Below are positions 8,927 to 17,790 of a DNA stretch of 64,000 bases, piece after piece. A program made the position numbers and the translations under genes. Position 1 is the first letter of the stretch. Every line of letters starts with the position of its first letter. This DNA is from a bacterium. Lineage in GTDB: Bacteria; Oederibacteriota; Muellerivitia; Muellerivitales; Muellerivitaceae. Under the pieces are notes generated by a model. It ran no database searches, was not told the origin of the DNA, and saw nothing but the letters and a program-made list of their open reading frames with translations. The DNA is taken from NCBI GenBank assembly GCA_035549195.1, contig DASZRK010000017.1, positions 186,001 to 250,000 of the forward strand, in the 5' to 3' direction.

Positions 8927-10015
8927 TCAGCCTTTCGTCTTGGCCTTGGTCACATGGCGGACCCACGGGAGTTTCACCTTTTCCGCCGGCACGGACTTGC
9001 CTCGGATCTCGACGGCCAGTGGTTTTTCCAGGAAATCGCTTTTCACATAGGCCAGGGCGATCCCCTTCTTGAGGGTGGGCGAGAAGACCCCGCTGGTCAC
9101 GACCCCCGCCTCTTGGCCATCGGACAGCACTTTATAGTGGGAGCGTGGGATGTTCTGGCCTTCCAGGGTGAGCCCGATGAGTTTGCGGCCCGGGGTCTTG
9201 TTCAGGGCTTCCCGGCCAAAGAACCCGCCCTCCTTGTCCATTTTCACGGCCCAGCCAAGCCCCGCCTCATAAGGCTGGGTGGTCTCGTCAATGTCGTTGC
9301 CATGGAGGGGTAAGCCCGCTTCCAACCGTAGGGAATCCCGGGCGCCCAGGCCACAGACCGTGACCTCGGGCTGGGAAGCTAAAAGGTCCCAGATCATGGG
9401 CGCGTCCTTCACATCCACCATCAATTCGTAGCCATCCTCGCCCGTATAACCGGTGGCCATGATGAAGGCGGCCTTTCCGTTGATCGTTCCCCGTCCGAAC
9501 CCGAAATAGGGGACCTGATCCAGGTCCAGATCCTTCACTAACCGTTTCAGGACCGGGTCAGCCTTGGGGCCCTGTAGGGCCAAAAGAGCCGTCTCATCGG
9601 AGAGGAGGTCCATCTTCAGGTCCTTCCCCGCCGCCAGCTTCCGTAAATGCTCCACATCCGTCTCCCGTCCCCCCGCGTTGATGATCCAGAGGAAGCGGTC
9701 GTTGGCCTCTTTATAGATGATGACGTCGTCGATGATCCCGCCCTTATCGTTGAGGAGGAAGCCATAGAGGGCGCTGCCGATCGGGGCCTTGGAAAGGTCG
9801 TTGGTGAAGGCCCATTGGGAGAGCTTGTAGGCCTGGGGACCGTGGATGCGCAGGCGGCCCATATGAGTGATGTTGAAAAGCCCGGCGCTGGTGCGGGTGG
9901 CCTCGTGTTCGGCCAGGATGCCCTTGGGGTAGGAGACCGGCATGTTCCAGCCGTGGAAATCGACCAGTTTGGCACCGTGGGCTTGGTCCCAAGCCAGGCA
10001 GAAGGTATCACGCAT
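8927..10015 (-). CDS. gcvT: Aminomethyltransferase (glycine cleavage T protein)
   Basis: Transfers the methylene group from aminomethyl-lipoyl-GcvH to tetrahydrofolate and releases ammonia. The 362-residue protein is of usual length. It shows GAKLVDFHGWNMPVSYPKG, FNITHMGRLRIHG, the folate-site Asp in FTNDLSKAPIG, TGYTGEDGYELMV and CGLGARDSLRLEAGLPLHG. The ATG at 10015 has GGAG 7 nt upstream. It is the first gene of the gcv operon. The leader (10016-10186) does not contain a recognisable glycine riboswitch but has several short hairpins, annotated separately. Confidence 0.95.
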   Translation of the reverse strand: MRDTFCLAWDQAHGAKLVDFHGWNMPVSYPKGILAEHEATRTSAGLFNITHMGRLRIHGPQAYKLSQWAFTNDLSKAPIGSALYGFLLNDKGGIIDDVIIYKEANDRFLWIINAGGRETDVEHLRKLAAGKDLKMDLLSDETALLALQGPKADPVLKRLVKDLDLDQVPYFGFGRGTINGKAAFIMATGYTGEDGYELMVDVKDAPMIWDLLASQPEVTVCGLGARDSLRLEAGLPLHGNDIDETTQPYEAGLGWAVKMDKEGGFFGREALNKTPGRKLIGLTLEGQNIPRSHYKVLSDGQEAGVVTSGVFSPTLKKGIALAYVKSDFLEKPLAVEIRGKSVPAEKVKLPWVRHVTKAKTKG

Positions 10016-10044
10016 GAAAAGGCTCCGTTGTTAGGATGACGTTA

Positions 10045-10134
10045 CCCTGTCCCTTGGACAAGCTGGGCCGAAGGCCCAGAATGGATGACTGGGTCATCCT
10101 CATTTCCATCTTGTCGGGCTTCGCCCGATAAGAT
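10045..10134 (-). promoter_or_regulatory. Series of hairpins in the gcvT leader
   Basis: Between the gene ending at 10187 and gcvT lie consecutive perfect or near-perfect stems: 10108-10134 (stem around CGGGC/GCCCG, closed by ATCTT/AAGAT), 10083-10099 (GGATGAC/GTCATCC), 10063-10079 (CTGGGCC, loop GAA, GGCCCAG), and a weaker one at about 10047-10061 (TGTCC/GGACA). None has a clear U tract, so they are not plain terminators. They could be a structured leader or a palindromic intergenic repeat. The glycine aptamer core was looked for and not found. Confidence 0.45.
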
Positions 10135-10186
10135 TTTGGTCAATGAGGGTACTCTAGCCGAAGCAAGAAGTGGCGCAAGACCTTTC

Positions 10187-10849
10187 TCAAACATCGGCCA
10201 TGTAACGCTGGAGGGCCGTCTCCAATGCCCGCACCTGCAGGTAGCACTCGTAATAGGCCTGCGTCAGGAAAGAGAGGTCCTCGTGTTCCACCGGATTCTT
10301 CTCGATCCGGTCGATGATCTCGAACAACCCGCAGTTCTGCAGGGTCTCGACTTGGAGGATGAAATCCGTTTCCAGGTAGTGTTCATAGGACAACACGCGG
10401 TCGAGGGCCTGGACCACCCGGCCCTTCTGATGAATGAGATATTCAGTCCAATTGGAAAAACCGAGGAAATCCAATCGGGTAGAGCCTTCCAAGGGTTTGA
10501 CCTTCTTGAAGATCTCGTGGAAATCATCCTCCCTCATGCCTTGGATGTCCGAAGCATGTCCGGACGCCGCCAGGAAAGAATAGGAAACGCTCCGAGTGTC
10601 ATTGATGACCTTCTGAAGATAGGGAACGATGACCCGGTGGATGTTCTTTTGGTCGCGGCGTTGGGGCAGATAGATGGTCAGGACATAGAAAATGAAGGAG
10701 GTCACGTAGGAAAGACTGGTCCAGACCCAGAACTCGCTCCCCCGCTCCACCGGATAGGCCAACAAGGCCAGGACCAGGAGCATTACCAGGAACCAGCATC
10801 GCTTCAGGAAAACAACGGCTTCTTGGACGATACGTCGGATGAGTTTCAT
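10187..10849 (-). CDS. Two-TM membrane protein of unknown function
   Basis: A 220-residue protein with two N-terminal membrane segments (CWFLVMLLVLALLAYPV, about residues 18-34, and VTSFIFYVLTIYLP, about 49-62) followed by a long soluble helical domain (about 65-220) rich in charged and aromatic residues, for example EDDFHEIFKKVKPLEG and LDFLGFSNWTEYLIHQKGR. The ATG at 10849 is preceded by AGGA at 6 nt. It lies upstream of the gcv operon in the same direction but is separated by the hairpin-rich leader. I do not recognise a family. Confidence 0.65.
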   Translation of the reverse strand: MKLIRRIVQEAVVFLKRCWFLVMLLVLALLAYPVERGSEFWVWTSLSYVTSFIFYVLTIYLPQRRDQKNIHRVIVPYLQKVINDTRSVSYSFLAASGHASDIQGMREDDFHEIFKKVKPLEGSTRLDFLGFSNWTEYLIHQKGRVVQALDRVLSYEHYLETDFILQVETLQNCGLFEIIDRIEKNPVEHEDLSFLTQAYYECYLQVRALETALQRYMADV

Positions 10850-10956
10850 GGCTTTTCCTGGTCTGGAATGGGCCCAGTTTAGTGGGGGGGCCGGAACAGC
10901 ATCAAGGCCGCGCGTGTTTTGAGGAACCGGGGCGATTTGGTAAGATACCGCCCCCT

Positions 10957-12552
10957 ATGGAACAAGTGCCGACCAACGAGATCAAGAACGCGGTGGCGAA
11001 GCGCCGTACCTTCGCCATCATTTCCCATCCTGACGCCGGGAAGACCACCCTCACCGAGAAGCTCCTCCTTTATTCCGGCATGATCCAGACCGCCGGCATG
11101 GTGCGGGGCCGCAAGGGCGGCAAGGTGGCCGTCTCCGACTGGATGGGCATGGAGCAGGAGCGCGGCATTTCCATCACCGCCTCCGCCATGCAGTTCCCCT
11201 ACAAGAACGCCATCATCAACGTGCTGGACACCCCGGGCCACCAGGACTTCTCCGAGGACACCTACCGCACCCTCACCGCCGCCGACTGCGCCATCATGGT
11301 CATCGACGCGGCCAAGGGTGTGGAGACCCAGACCCGCAAGCTCTTCGAGGTCTGCCGCCTGCGGGGCATCCCCGTCATGACCTTCGTGAACAAGATGGAC
11401 CTGCCCGGCCGAGAGCCCCTGGACCTGATGGAGGAAGTGGAACAAGTGCTCGGCATCCATTCCTCCGCCATGAACTGGCCGGTCGGGAGCGGCCGGGAAT
11501 TCGTCGGGGTGGTGGACCGCCGCACGAAGGAATTGATCCTTTTCAAGAAGGTCTCGGTGGGCGGCGCCGCCAAGGCGGCGGTGGAACGCATCCCCCTTTC
11601 CGACCCGGGGGTGAAGGACCACGTCTCCCCCGAACTTTGGGAGAAGCTCCACCATGACATGGAGCTTTTGGAGGTGGCCGGCAACGCCTATGACCACGCC
11701 GAGTTCCTCAAGGGCAAGGTCACCCCGGTCTTCTTCGCCTCGGCCCTGACCAACTTCGGGGTGGAGCCCTTCTTCGACGCCTTCGTGGAGATGGCCCCTC
11801 CCCCGGGGCCCCGTTTGGCGGACTCGCCCTCGGGCGAAGTCCTGGTGGACCCCATCGAGACCCCCTTCAGCGCCTACGTGTTCAAGCTTCAGGCCAACAT
11901 GAACCCCAAGCACCGGGATTCCACGGCTTTTTTAAGGGTCTGCTCCGGCCGCTACGAGCGGGACCTAGTAGTGAAGCATCACCGGCTGGACAAGGAGATC
12001 CGCCTCTCCCGGCCCCATACCATGCTGGCCTCCGACCGCTCCACGCTGGACCTGGCCTACCCGGGCGACATCGTGGGGGTCATCAACCCCGGCACCTTCG
12101 CCATCGGCGACACCATCTCGCTGACCGGAGGCTTCAACTTCAAGCCGCTCCCTTCCTTCCAACCCGAGATCTTCGCCCGGGTGCGGCCCAAGGATGTCAG
12201 CAAGCGCAAATCCTTCGACAAGGGCGTGGAACAGATGACCGCGGAGGGGACCGTGCAGATGCTCAAGAGCTGGGACGAGCTGGATTTCTACGTGGCCGCC
12301 GTCGGCCGCCTGCAGTTCGACGTGCTGCAATACCGCTTGAAGAGCGAATATGGGGTGGACAGCGAACTGGAGACCCTTCCCTTCACTTCCAGCGCCTGGC
12401 TGAAGGGCGATCCCTCGACCTTCGATCCGCCGGTCCAGGTGCTCAAGACCAAGGACAAGCTGGACCGGCCGGTCATCCTCTTCAAGACGTCCTGGGACAA
12501 GGATTACACGGCCCGCAAATGCCCCGACCATTCCTTCGCGGACATGGGTTGA
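10957..12552 (+). CDS. prfC: Peptide chain release factor 3
   Basis: Translational GTPase that recycles RF1/RF2 from the ribosome after termination. The 531-residue length matches RF3. G motifs: G1 SHPDAGKTTLTEK, switch region QERGISIT, G3 DTPGHQDFSEDTYRTL and G4 NKMD. The long C-terminal RF3 region includes EIFARVRPKDVSKRKSFDKG and AVGRLQFDVLQYRLKSEYG. I chose the ATG at 10957 from the family N-terminus (NEIKNAVAKRRTFAIISHPD); an in-frame ATG at 10882 would add 25 unconserved residues. No strong Shine-Dalgarno site is seen. It is divergent from the membrane protein at 10187-10849. Confidence 0.95.
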   Translation: MEQVPTNEIKNAVAKRRTFAIISHPDAGKTTLTEKLLLYSGMIQTAGMVRGRKGGKVAVSDWMGMEQERGISITASAMQFPYKNAIINVLDTPGHQDFSEDTYRTLTAADCAIMVIDAAKGVETQTRKLFEVCRLRGIPVMTFVNKMDLPGREPLDLMEEVEQVLGIHSSAMNWPVGSGREFVGVVDRRTKELILFKKVSVGGAAKAAVERIPLSDPGVKDHVSPELWEKLHHDMELLEVAGNAYDHAEFLKGKVTPVFFASALTNFGVEPFFDAFVEMAPPPGPRLADSPSGEVLVDPIETPFSAYVFKLQANMNPKHRDSTAFLRVCSGRYERDLVVKHHRLDKEIRLSRPHTMLASDRSTLDLAYPGDIVGVINPGTFAIGDTISLTGGFNFKPLPSFQPEIFARVRPKDVSKRKSFDKGVEQMTAEGTVQMLKSWDELDFYVAAVGRLQFDVLQYRLKSEYGVDSELETLPFTSSAWLKGDPSTFDPPVQVLKTKDKLDRPVILFKTSWDKDYTARKCPDHSFADMG

Positions 12553-12623
12553 ATCCCCCCGATCGGGCATTCCGGAAATCCGGAACCCGAACAACGTCCA
12601 CGGGTCCATGTTAAAATCAGCCC

Positions 12624-14705
12624 ATGCGCCAAGAACGGCCTTTTAAAACTCCGGGCCGGTCCCTATCGGTCCCTTTTCATCCGCCTTTTTATTTCCTTCT
12701 TTTTCTCACGGCCAATCTTCTTTTGTCCTTCGGGTCATGGGACCTAACATCCAAGCTTTGGATCTTCGCTTTCGGGATCCTGGTCCCCTCGGTGACAGGC
12801 ATCCATGCCGTCCTAAGACAAAAAAGCTCTTTCCTGGCCGATGACCGGGACAAAGGTCGGCGGTCGTTCCTTCCGTTGTATTGGATCCTTTTCCTCCTAG
12901 GCTTGGTCTTCACCCGCTTCTTCCGCCTGGAAGGATTGCCCTATTTGCCCATTTCAGATGAGGGCACCTTTTCCTATCTCGCATTGGGATTGAAGGAACA
13001 CTGGAAATGGAACCTTCTCTGGGCGGAAGCCCGGATGGAGCCTTTGCTGATCTGGGCCCTGGGACTTTATTACCGGCTGGTGGAGCCTTCCCTATGGGCC
13101 TTGCGTGTTTTCCCGGCGCTAGTTTCCATAGCCGTCGCCTTGATGGCCTACGGTGCGGCCAGGACGCGTTTTTCCTCCCGCTTCTCGATGATCTTCGCCT
13201 GGATCCTCGCCTTTTCCTTTTGGGAGTTCTCCCTCATGCGGCTTTCCACCCCGAACGATTTCATTCCACTTTTCCAATTGGCCGGATTCGGGCTTTGGGG
13301 CCTCTACGTAAAAACCGCGAAAGGCCCGCGCAAGATCTTCTTCCTCCTGGCCCTTGGCTTATGGGGCGGGATGGGCTTTTTCGTTTATACGAACTGGCTC
13401 CCGATCTGGTCGTTCTTCCTGCTCATTTTGGTCTTTGCGCAATGGAAGGAGCGCCGCATGTCCCTGATGCCGGTCTTTCCTGTCCTTGCCCTTCCCTTCG
13501 CCGTTCCTCTGCTACTGGCACGCTTGGCCCCCGGCGGAATGTCCTTGATCCGGAATGATTTCGGGAACTGGTTCTCCTTACGCTCCTACGCCTTTTACCT
13601 GAACGGCATCTTTTGGGATGGCTCCTCCAGTTTTCCCCTTGGCCCTTTGAAAGGTGGGATGTTGGACCCTATCACGGGAGCCTTGGTCCTAGTGGGGGTC
13701 ATCCAGGTGATCGGGTCACCGACGAGAAAATGGGCGTTGGGCCTTGGGGTGGGATTCTTCCTGGCCCTTCAGCCGGGCGTGGTCACGAACAGCCTGGAGT
13801 TGCAGAGGATAACTCCCGCCTTCCCTTTCCTCGCGCTCGCAGCCACCTTCGGGGTCCAAAGCTTGGTGGGATATTGGTCCAGGGCCCCGAGATGGGCACC
13901 GCTCCTCCTCCTTATCCCCATCCTGATAATGAACTCTTTTTCCTTCTTCGGCTCTTATTGCGATCCCCAGGCCGGGCCAGCACATGTATGGCGGCCCATT
14001 TCCCACTGGGACGCTTACAAAACTTTGGAAGCGCAGCGCGAAAGGACGGGACCTCTTTATATTTTCACTGAATTCAACACCGACTACGACAATAAGGTAC
14101 TTTCCCTGGCGGTCCACCCTTTTAACCTTCTGGACCGGCGGGATCCCCAGCCTGGGGAATGGGCTTCGATGGTCGTTAACTCCGAATATCTTCCCTATTT
14201 CATCGTGCGTTTCCCCGGCCTTCGTTTCAGGCAATTGGCCGTCGATACCGTCCCCGGATCTGAGCGGAGACCCATTTGTTTGATCCTAGTGCGCGCCCAG
14301 GAGATCGGAAGGGGGACCCTCGCGTCTTGGATCTCCGCAGAAAGGACTTTCGATGGTATCGACCGGGCGATCAAAGACAAGAGATCCACGGACCTATGGG
14401 AATCATTCTTGGAAAGCCGGCCGGATGTGCGGAAACAATGCCAAGAGGACCGATTTCTCACTGCGGTCTATTGGGAAAAGTTGGCGTTCCTTAAATTCCT
14501 TGATTCCCATTTCATGGAGGCGACCGAAGCCTATCGAAACGCCATCCAGCTTGGGGTGCCAGCGGGGCATTTATATTATGACCTGGGTTTCTGCTTGAAA
14601 TTGCAGGGGCGCAAGGCCGAGGCCGATGCGTGTTTCAGGAAGGCGGAGATGATGTCTTCCCGGGCCCAAAAGATCATCGAACAAGGGGCCGGAAAATGGG
14701 AATAG
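12624..14705 (+). CDS. GT-C fold glycosyltransferase (GT39/ArnT-like) with C-terminal TPR
   Basis: A polytopic membrane protein of 693 residues with about 11-12 membrane segments. The first periplasmic loop after TM3 carries the GT-C signature acidic pair (LPISDEGTFSYLALGL), which in this superfamily binds a lipid-linked sugar donor. The N-terminal loop also contains RFFRLEG. After the last TM (about residue 440) comes a soluble region with a TPR-like unit near the end (EATEAYRNAIQLGVPAGHLYY, quoted in part, then RKAEADACFRKAEMM). It likely glycosylates an envelope substrate outside the inner membrane; donor and acceptor are unknown. It starts 71 nt after prfC. Confidence 0.75.
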   Translation: MRQERPFKTPGRSLSVPFHPPFYFLLFLTANLLLSFGSWDLTSKLWIFAFGILVPSVTGIHAVLRQKSSFLADDRDKGRRSFLPLYWILFLLGLVFTRFFRLEGLPYLPISDEGTFSYLALGLKEHWKWNLLWAEARMEPLLIWALGLYYRLVEPSLWALRVFPALVSIAVALMAYGAARTRFSSRFSMIFAWILAFSFWEFSLMRLSTPNDFIPLFQLAGFGLWGLYVKTAKGPRKIFFLLALGLWGGMGFFVYTNWLPIWSFFLLILVFAQWKERRMSLMPVFPVLALPFAVPLLLARLAPGGMSLIRNDFGNWFSLRSYAFYLNGIFWDGSSSFPLGPLKGGMLDPITGALVLVGVIQVIGSPTRKWALGLGVGFFLALQPGVVTNSLELQRITPAFPFLALAATFGVQSLVGYWSRAPRWAPLLLLIPILIMNSFSFFGSYCDPQAGPAHVWRPISHWDAYKTLEAQRERTGPLYIFTEFNTDYDNKVLSLAVHPFNLLDRRDPQPGEWASMVVNSEYLPYFIVRFPGLRFRQLAVDTVPGSERRPICLILVRAQEIGRGTLASWISAERTFDGIDRAIKDKRSTDLWESFLESRPDVRKQCQEDRFLTAVYWEKLAFLKFLDSHFMEATEAYRNAIQLGVPAGHLYYDLGFCLKLQGRKAEADACFRKAEMMSSRAQKIIEQGAGKWE

Positions 14706-14759
14706 CGCTCGGTCCTTATGGATCCCGAGGAACTGGGATCAGGCCAGATGGCCTTGCCG

Positions 14760-15110
14760 TCAGGTCTCGATGAGGATCAGACGTCGGCGGCTTCCGGTGG
14801 GCTCCTTGCCCAGCCAGCAGGTCACACAAAAGCCCTGACCGTTCTCATCGACGAAGATCGAGACCGGCTCGTGGATGACCCCGCAACGGCCGCACTGGCC
14901 GTCCTCGACCGGGGAAATGGCCCCTTTTGGTTCCATGATCCTGATGACCCTGGCTTTCTTTTGGGTTTCTTGGGCCTTCATCCGGCCCAGGCACTTCCAG
15001 CAATAGACCGAACCATCTTCGGCCATGCCTTCCACGTGGATCTCCCCCACATGGCGGCAGCCATCGCACTGGAACAAAATGCCGTCCGAAGCCAGATCCA
15101 AGCTCAACAT
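14760..15110 (-). CDS. Small protein with paired CxxC zinc knuckles
   Basis: A 116-residue soluble protein. It has two CxxC/CxxC sets: CDGC with CWKC (residues about 15-40), and CGRC with CVTC (about 73-98). Each set suits a four-Cys zinc ribbon, so the protein looks like a duplicated ribbon. The start ATG at 15110 has AGGAG 6 nt upstream. No catalytic motif is seen. It faces the glycosyltransferase gene convergently. It may act as a nucleic acid or protein binding module; the function is unknown. Confidence 0.65.
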   Translation of the reverse strand: MLSLDLASDGILFQCDGCRHVGEIHVEGMAEDGSVYCWKCLGRMKAQETQKKARVIRIMEPKGAISPVEDGQCGRCGVIHEPVSIFVDENGQGFCVTCWLGKEPTGSRRRLILIET

Positions 15111-15242
15111 TAGGTTCTCCTTGGCTCAAAGACTTGTAGGCGGAGGAGGATGTCGAGGGGCGTGGCCGGTGTCGTTGAGGATAGGTTCGGCCAACGGGGT
15201 TAAATCAGGGTTACGGACCCGCATCCCTTCCGTAAAAAGGGC

Positions 15243-15731
15243 TTAGGAGATCCGTTGGGCCTTGAGCCCGGTAAGGGGTAGGAATTCCTCGAAAGCCTGG
15301 GCGAAGACCTCATCGTTCCGTTTGTCCTGGGAGAGCTTGAAAAGCACGTAACGCTCCAGGTCGTCCAGATCGATCCATTCTTGGGGCGTGATCAGCTTCT
15401 TGAGCTTGAGGATGCGGAAATAGACCATTTCGGGGATGCGGCTCAGGTTCTCCCATTCCGACCGCTCTTGCCGGGTGCTCTCCGGGTCCCGTTTTTCGGC
15501 CTTTTCCTTATGTTTGCGCAGGAGGAACAAAAGAAAGTCACGATAGCAGCCCAATTCCCCCTGGCTCCGCACCGAGAGGTGGCAAAGGACCCGGCGCTCT
15601 TCCAATGAGAAGTGGGACCAAGTCTTGGCATCCAACTGGATCCCCACCCGGTCGAGCTTGAAGCGGGTGGACATGGGGATATCCGAAAGGTCGGAGTAGA
15701 TCGTTTCTTCGAACCTGAATTTCCGGAACAT
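15243..15731 (-). CDS. Nitrate reductase-associated protein family
   Basis: A 162-residue protein matching the conserved 'nitrate reductase associated' family, known mainly beside assimilatory nitrate reductase in cyanobacteria and proteobacteria and without an assigned reaction. Diagnostic positions are FRFEETIYSDLSDIPMSTRF leading into KLDRVGIQLDAKTW, then LSVRSQGELGCYRDFLLFLL, and the C-terminal WIDLDDLERYVLFKLSQ. No nitrate or nitrite reductase gene lies in the window. I chose the ATG at 15731, with GAAGGG upstream, because the family begins there; a reading from 15815 adds 28 unrelated residues. The assignment comes from remembered family patterns and needs a profile search. Confidence 0.7.
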   Translation of the reverse strand: MFRKFRFEETIYSDLSDIPMSTRFKLDRVGIQLDAKTWSHFSLEERRVLCHLSVRSQGELGCYRDFLLFLLRKHKEKAEKRDPESTRQERSEWENLSRIPEMVYFRILKLKKLITPQEWIDLDDLERYVLFKLSQDKRNDEVFAQAFEEFLPLTGLKAQRIS

Positions 15732-15972
15732 GGACCCTTCCCGAGGGACGTGGCTAGGAAGGTAAAAAGCAATTGTTATACCACCGGACGAATGAGGTCC
15801 CATCCCATCCGGCACTCCTAAAACAAGCCTAAAAGCCCCGGATCGGGTCCAAAAATATCGAAAACTTCTCCGGACCAGGGGTAAACAACGGACTTGGGAA
15901 TGGGGCGGAAAATCCCGGGGACAAAATTGTAGTTTTCACAACCGGAATGCGGACAGGAAGGTAAGGCGGGGC

Positions 15973-16353
15973 CTACTTCTGCAGGTAGATGGTCTCGTCG
16001 TAGTTCTTGGGGGCACCGAAAATAATGACCGGATGCTTGGGACAAAGCTTGGTCCCGGGTGTGAAAAAGTAACCCCATTCCCGATGGCAGGTCTTCTCCG
16101 GGAAGTAGAAGCGGTATTTCGCGACGTTCTCCAGGTTCATGGAAGCGACCCGGCTGGCGTAATGGTAGGGCTTGGTCTGAACGGCGCTGAAACGCTCAAT
16201 GGGATGGTAGGGCCATTTCCAGTCGAACTTAGCGGTGCGGGAGGTGCTATAAACGACCTTCATGGGGGGGCCGGCCCAGAGGGGGGCCACCACGAGGACC
16301 AAGAGAATGGAAAGAAGGGCCTTTTTCAACCGAAGCTCCTTGAGGTTGTTCAC
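15973..16353 (-). CDS. Small secreted protein of unknown function
   Basis: A 126-residue protein with a good signal peptide (LKKALLSILLVLVVAPLWAG, cleaved near residue 28). The mature part has a YHP, YHYASRV and KYRFYFPE pattern with two Cys (TCHREW, LCPKHP) that could form a disulfide or bind metal. No known family recognised. The gap on its 3' side, 15732-15972, holds no gene I can support. Upstream lies the dihydrolipoyl dehydrogenase gene in the same direction, 83 nt away. Confidence 0.6.
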   Translation of the reverse strand: MNNLKELRLKKALLSILLVLVVAPLWAGPPMKVVYSTSRTAKFDWKWPYHPIERFSAVQTKPYHYASRVASMNLENVAKYRFYFPEKTCHREWGYFFTPGTKLCPKHPVIIFGAPKNYDETIYLQK

Positions 16354-16436
16354 TATCTAACGACGGTCGGGGATCGAACTAAAGCAAAAAACGGGCAATT
16401 CACGGAAAACCTAAAACCCCATAAAACCGCCCATTT

Positions 16437-17735
16437 TCAGCCTCGACCCCCTCCATGAAGGCCGAATATTTCGTTGAGCGTAGGATGAGGATGGACCACT
16501 TTTTCCAAGGCTTCCAAGGTGATCCCCTGGGACACCAGCACGCAGGCTTCCCCGATCAGGTCGGTCGCCTCAGGACCTGTGACATGGACCCCCAGGATGC
16601 GCCCCGAGTCCCCGTCATAGACCATCTTGGACCATCCACCGATCTCGCCCAGGATGCGGGCCTTGCTGTTGGCGGCGAAGTTGCGCTTGGTCACCTTGGC
16701 GTTCGGGAACCGGCCCTTGGCTTCCGTTTCGGTCAAGCCGACGGACGCGATCTCGGGCGAGGTGAAGACCACATGGGGCACCTTGGAATCATCCATCCCT
16801 TCCTGACCCCCGCCGATCCTCCCGGCCGCAATGCGGGCATGTTCGTAAGCGGTGTGAGCGTAAGGGAAGCGTCCGGTCAGGTCGCCCAGGGCGAAAACCC
16901 CGAGTAAGGAGGTTTCCATAAAAGGATTGGTCTCGATCCTCCCGCCCGCCACCTGGAGGCCCAGGTTCCCCAGGCCCGCCTGGTCCGAATTGGGGACACG
17001 GCCCGCCGAGACCAGGACCATTTCCTCGTCCTTCGGCTTCACTTCCAAAAGTCCCAGTTCGATCTCGACCCCCAGTTTGCGGACCGAATTCAGGATCACC
17101 TGGCCCAATTCCTCGTCCATGTTGGGTAGGAGCTTCGGCAAGACGTCTCCCATGCGCACCTTCACCCCCAACTGGGCATAGAGGCAGGCGAACTCCAGGC
17201 CGATCACACCCGCTCCGACGATGAGAAGGGATTTGGGAAGCCTCGGTTGGGAGAGCAGTTCATCGCTGGTGACCACGTTGCCGCCAACGGGGAAAGCGGG
17301 CAGGTGTCGGGGCCGTGAACCTAGCGCGAGGAGCAGGTTCGTGCCCTGGTATTCGTGCCCGTTGCAGGTGACCAGGTCCTTGGCCTTCACTTGGGCCTCG
17401 CCCTGGACCACCTCCACCTTGGCGGCGGAAAGTTGGGATTGGATGCCGCGCTCCAGGAGGGCCAGGGTCTTTTGGGTCCGGTCCACCAGGGTCTGGAAAT
17501 TGAACCGGAGGTTGTCGGCCTCGATGCCCCAGGCCTTCCCTTCCTTGCCGAGGGCATGGTAGCGGGACGCGGCCGATTGAAGGAGCTTGGTGGGAATGCA
17601 ACCCACGTGAAGGCAGGAGCCGCCGATCTTCTTTTTTTCGAAGAGCGCGACCGTCTTGCCCTGATGGGCCAGGGCCAGGGCCGCGGTGTAACCGCCGGGT
17701 CCGCCCCCGATGACCAGCGCGTCGAATTTTTTCAT
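16437..17735 (-). CDS. lpdA: Dihydrolipoyl dehydrogenase (L protein), short form
   Basis: Flavoprotein that re-oxidises dihydrolipoyl groups with NAD+. FAD site VIGGGPGGYTAALALA; redox disulfide C41/C46 in GGSCLHVGCIPTK; NAD site VGAGVIGLEFACLYAQLG; second FAD site GVFALGDLTG; and the interface catalytic His in HPHPTLNEIF. At 432 residues it is some 30-40 shorter than usual. The shortfall is visible in the NAD domain, where VEIELGLLEVKPKDEEMVL replaces the longer beta hairpin normally found before SAGRVPN. Start ATG at 17735 with AGGA 7 nt upstream. It probably serves GcvH, encoded 8 kb away, next to the lipoate ligase at 17791. Confidence 0.9.
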   Translation of the reverse strand: MKKFDALVIGGGPGGYTAALALAHQGKTVALFEKKKIGGSCLHVGCIPTKLLQSAASRYHALGKEGKAWGIEADNLRFNFQTLVDRTQKTLALLERGIQSQLSAAKVEVVQGEAQVKAKDLVTCNGHEYQGTNLLLALGSRPRHLPAFPVGGNVVTSDELLSQPRLPKSLLIVGAGVIGLEFACLYAQLGVKVRMGDVLPKLLPNMDEELGQVILNSVRKLGVEIELGLLEVKPKDEEMVLVSAGRVPNSDQAGLGNLGLQVAGGRIETNPFMETSLLGVFALGDLTGRFPYAHTAYEHARIAAGRIGGGQEGMDDSKVPHVVFTSPEIASVGLTETEAKGRFPNAKVTKRNFAANSKARILGEIGGWSKMVYDGDSGRILGVHVTGPEATDLIGEACVLVSQGITLEALEKVVHPHPTLNEIFGLHGGGRG

Positions 17736-17790
17736 GGGCTTATCCTAGCAGGCCGCGAGAAAACGCAAAATAGCCCACAAAGCGGCCTGC

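Noticed and set aside
10016-10186. Glycine riboswitch upstream of gcvT
   Set aside because: The conserved aptamer core and the tandem arrangement are not present; only simple hairpins are seen.
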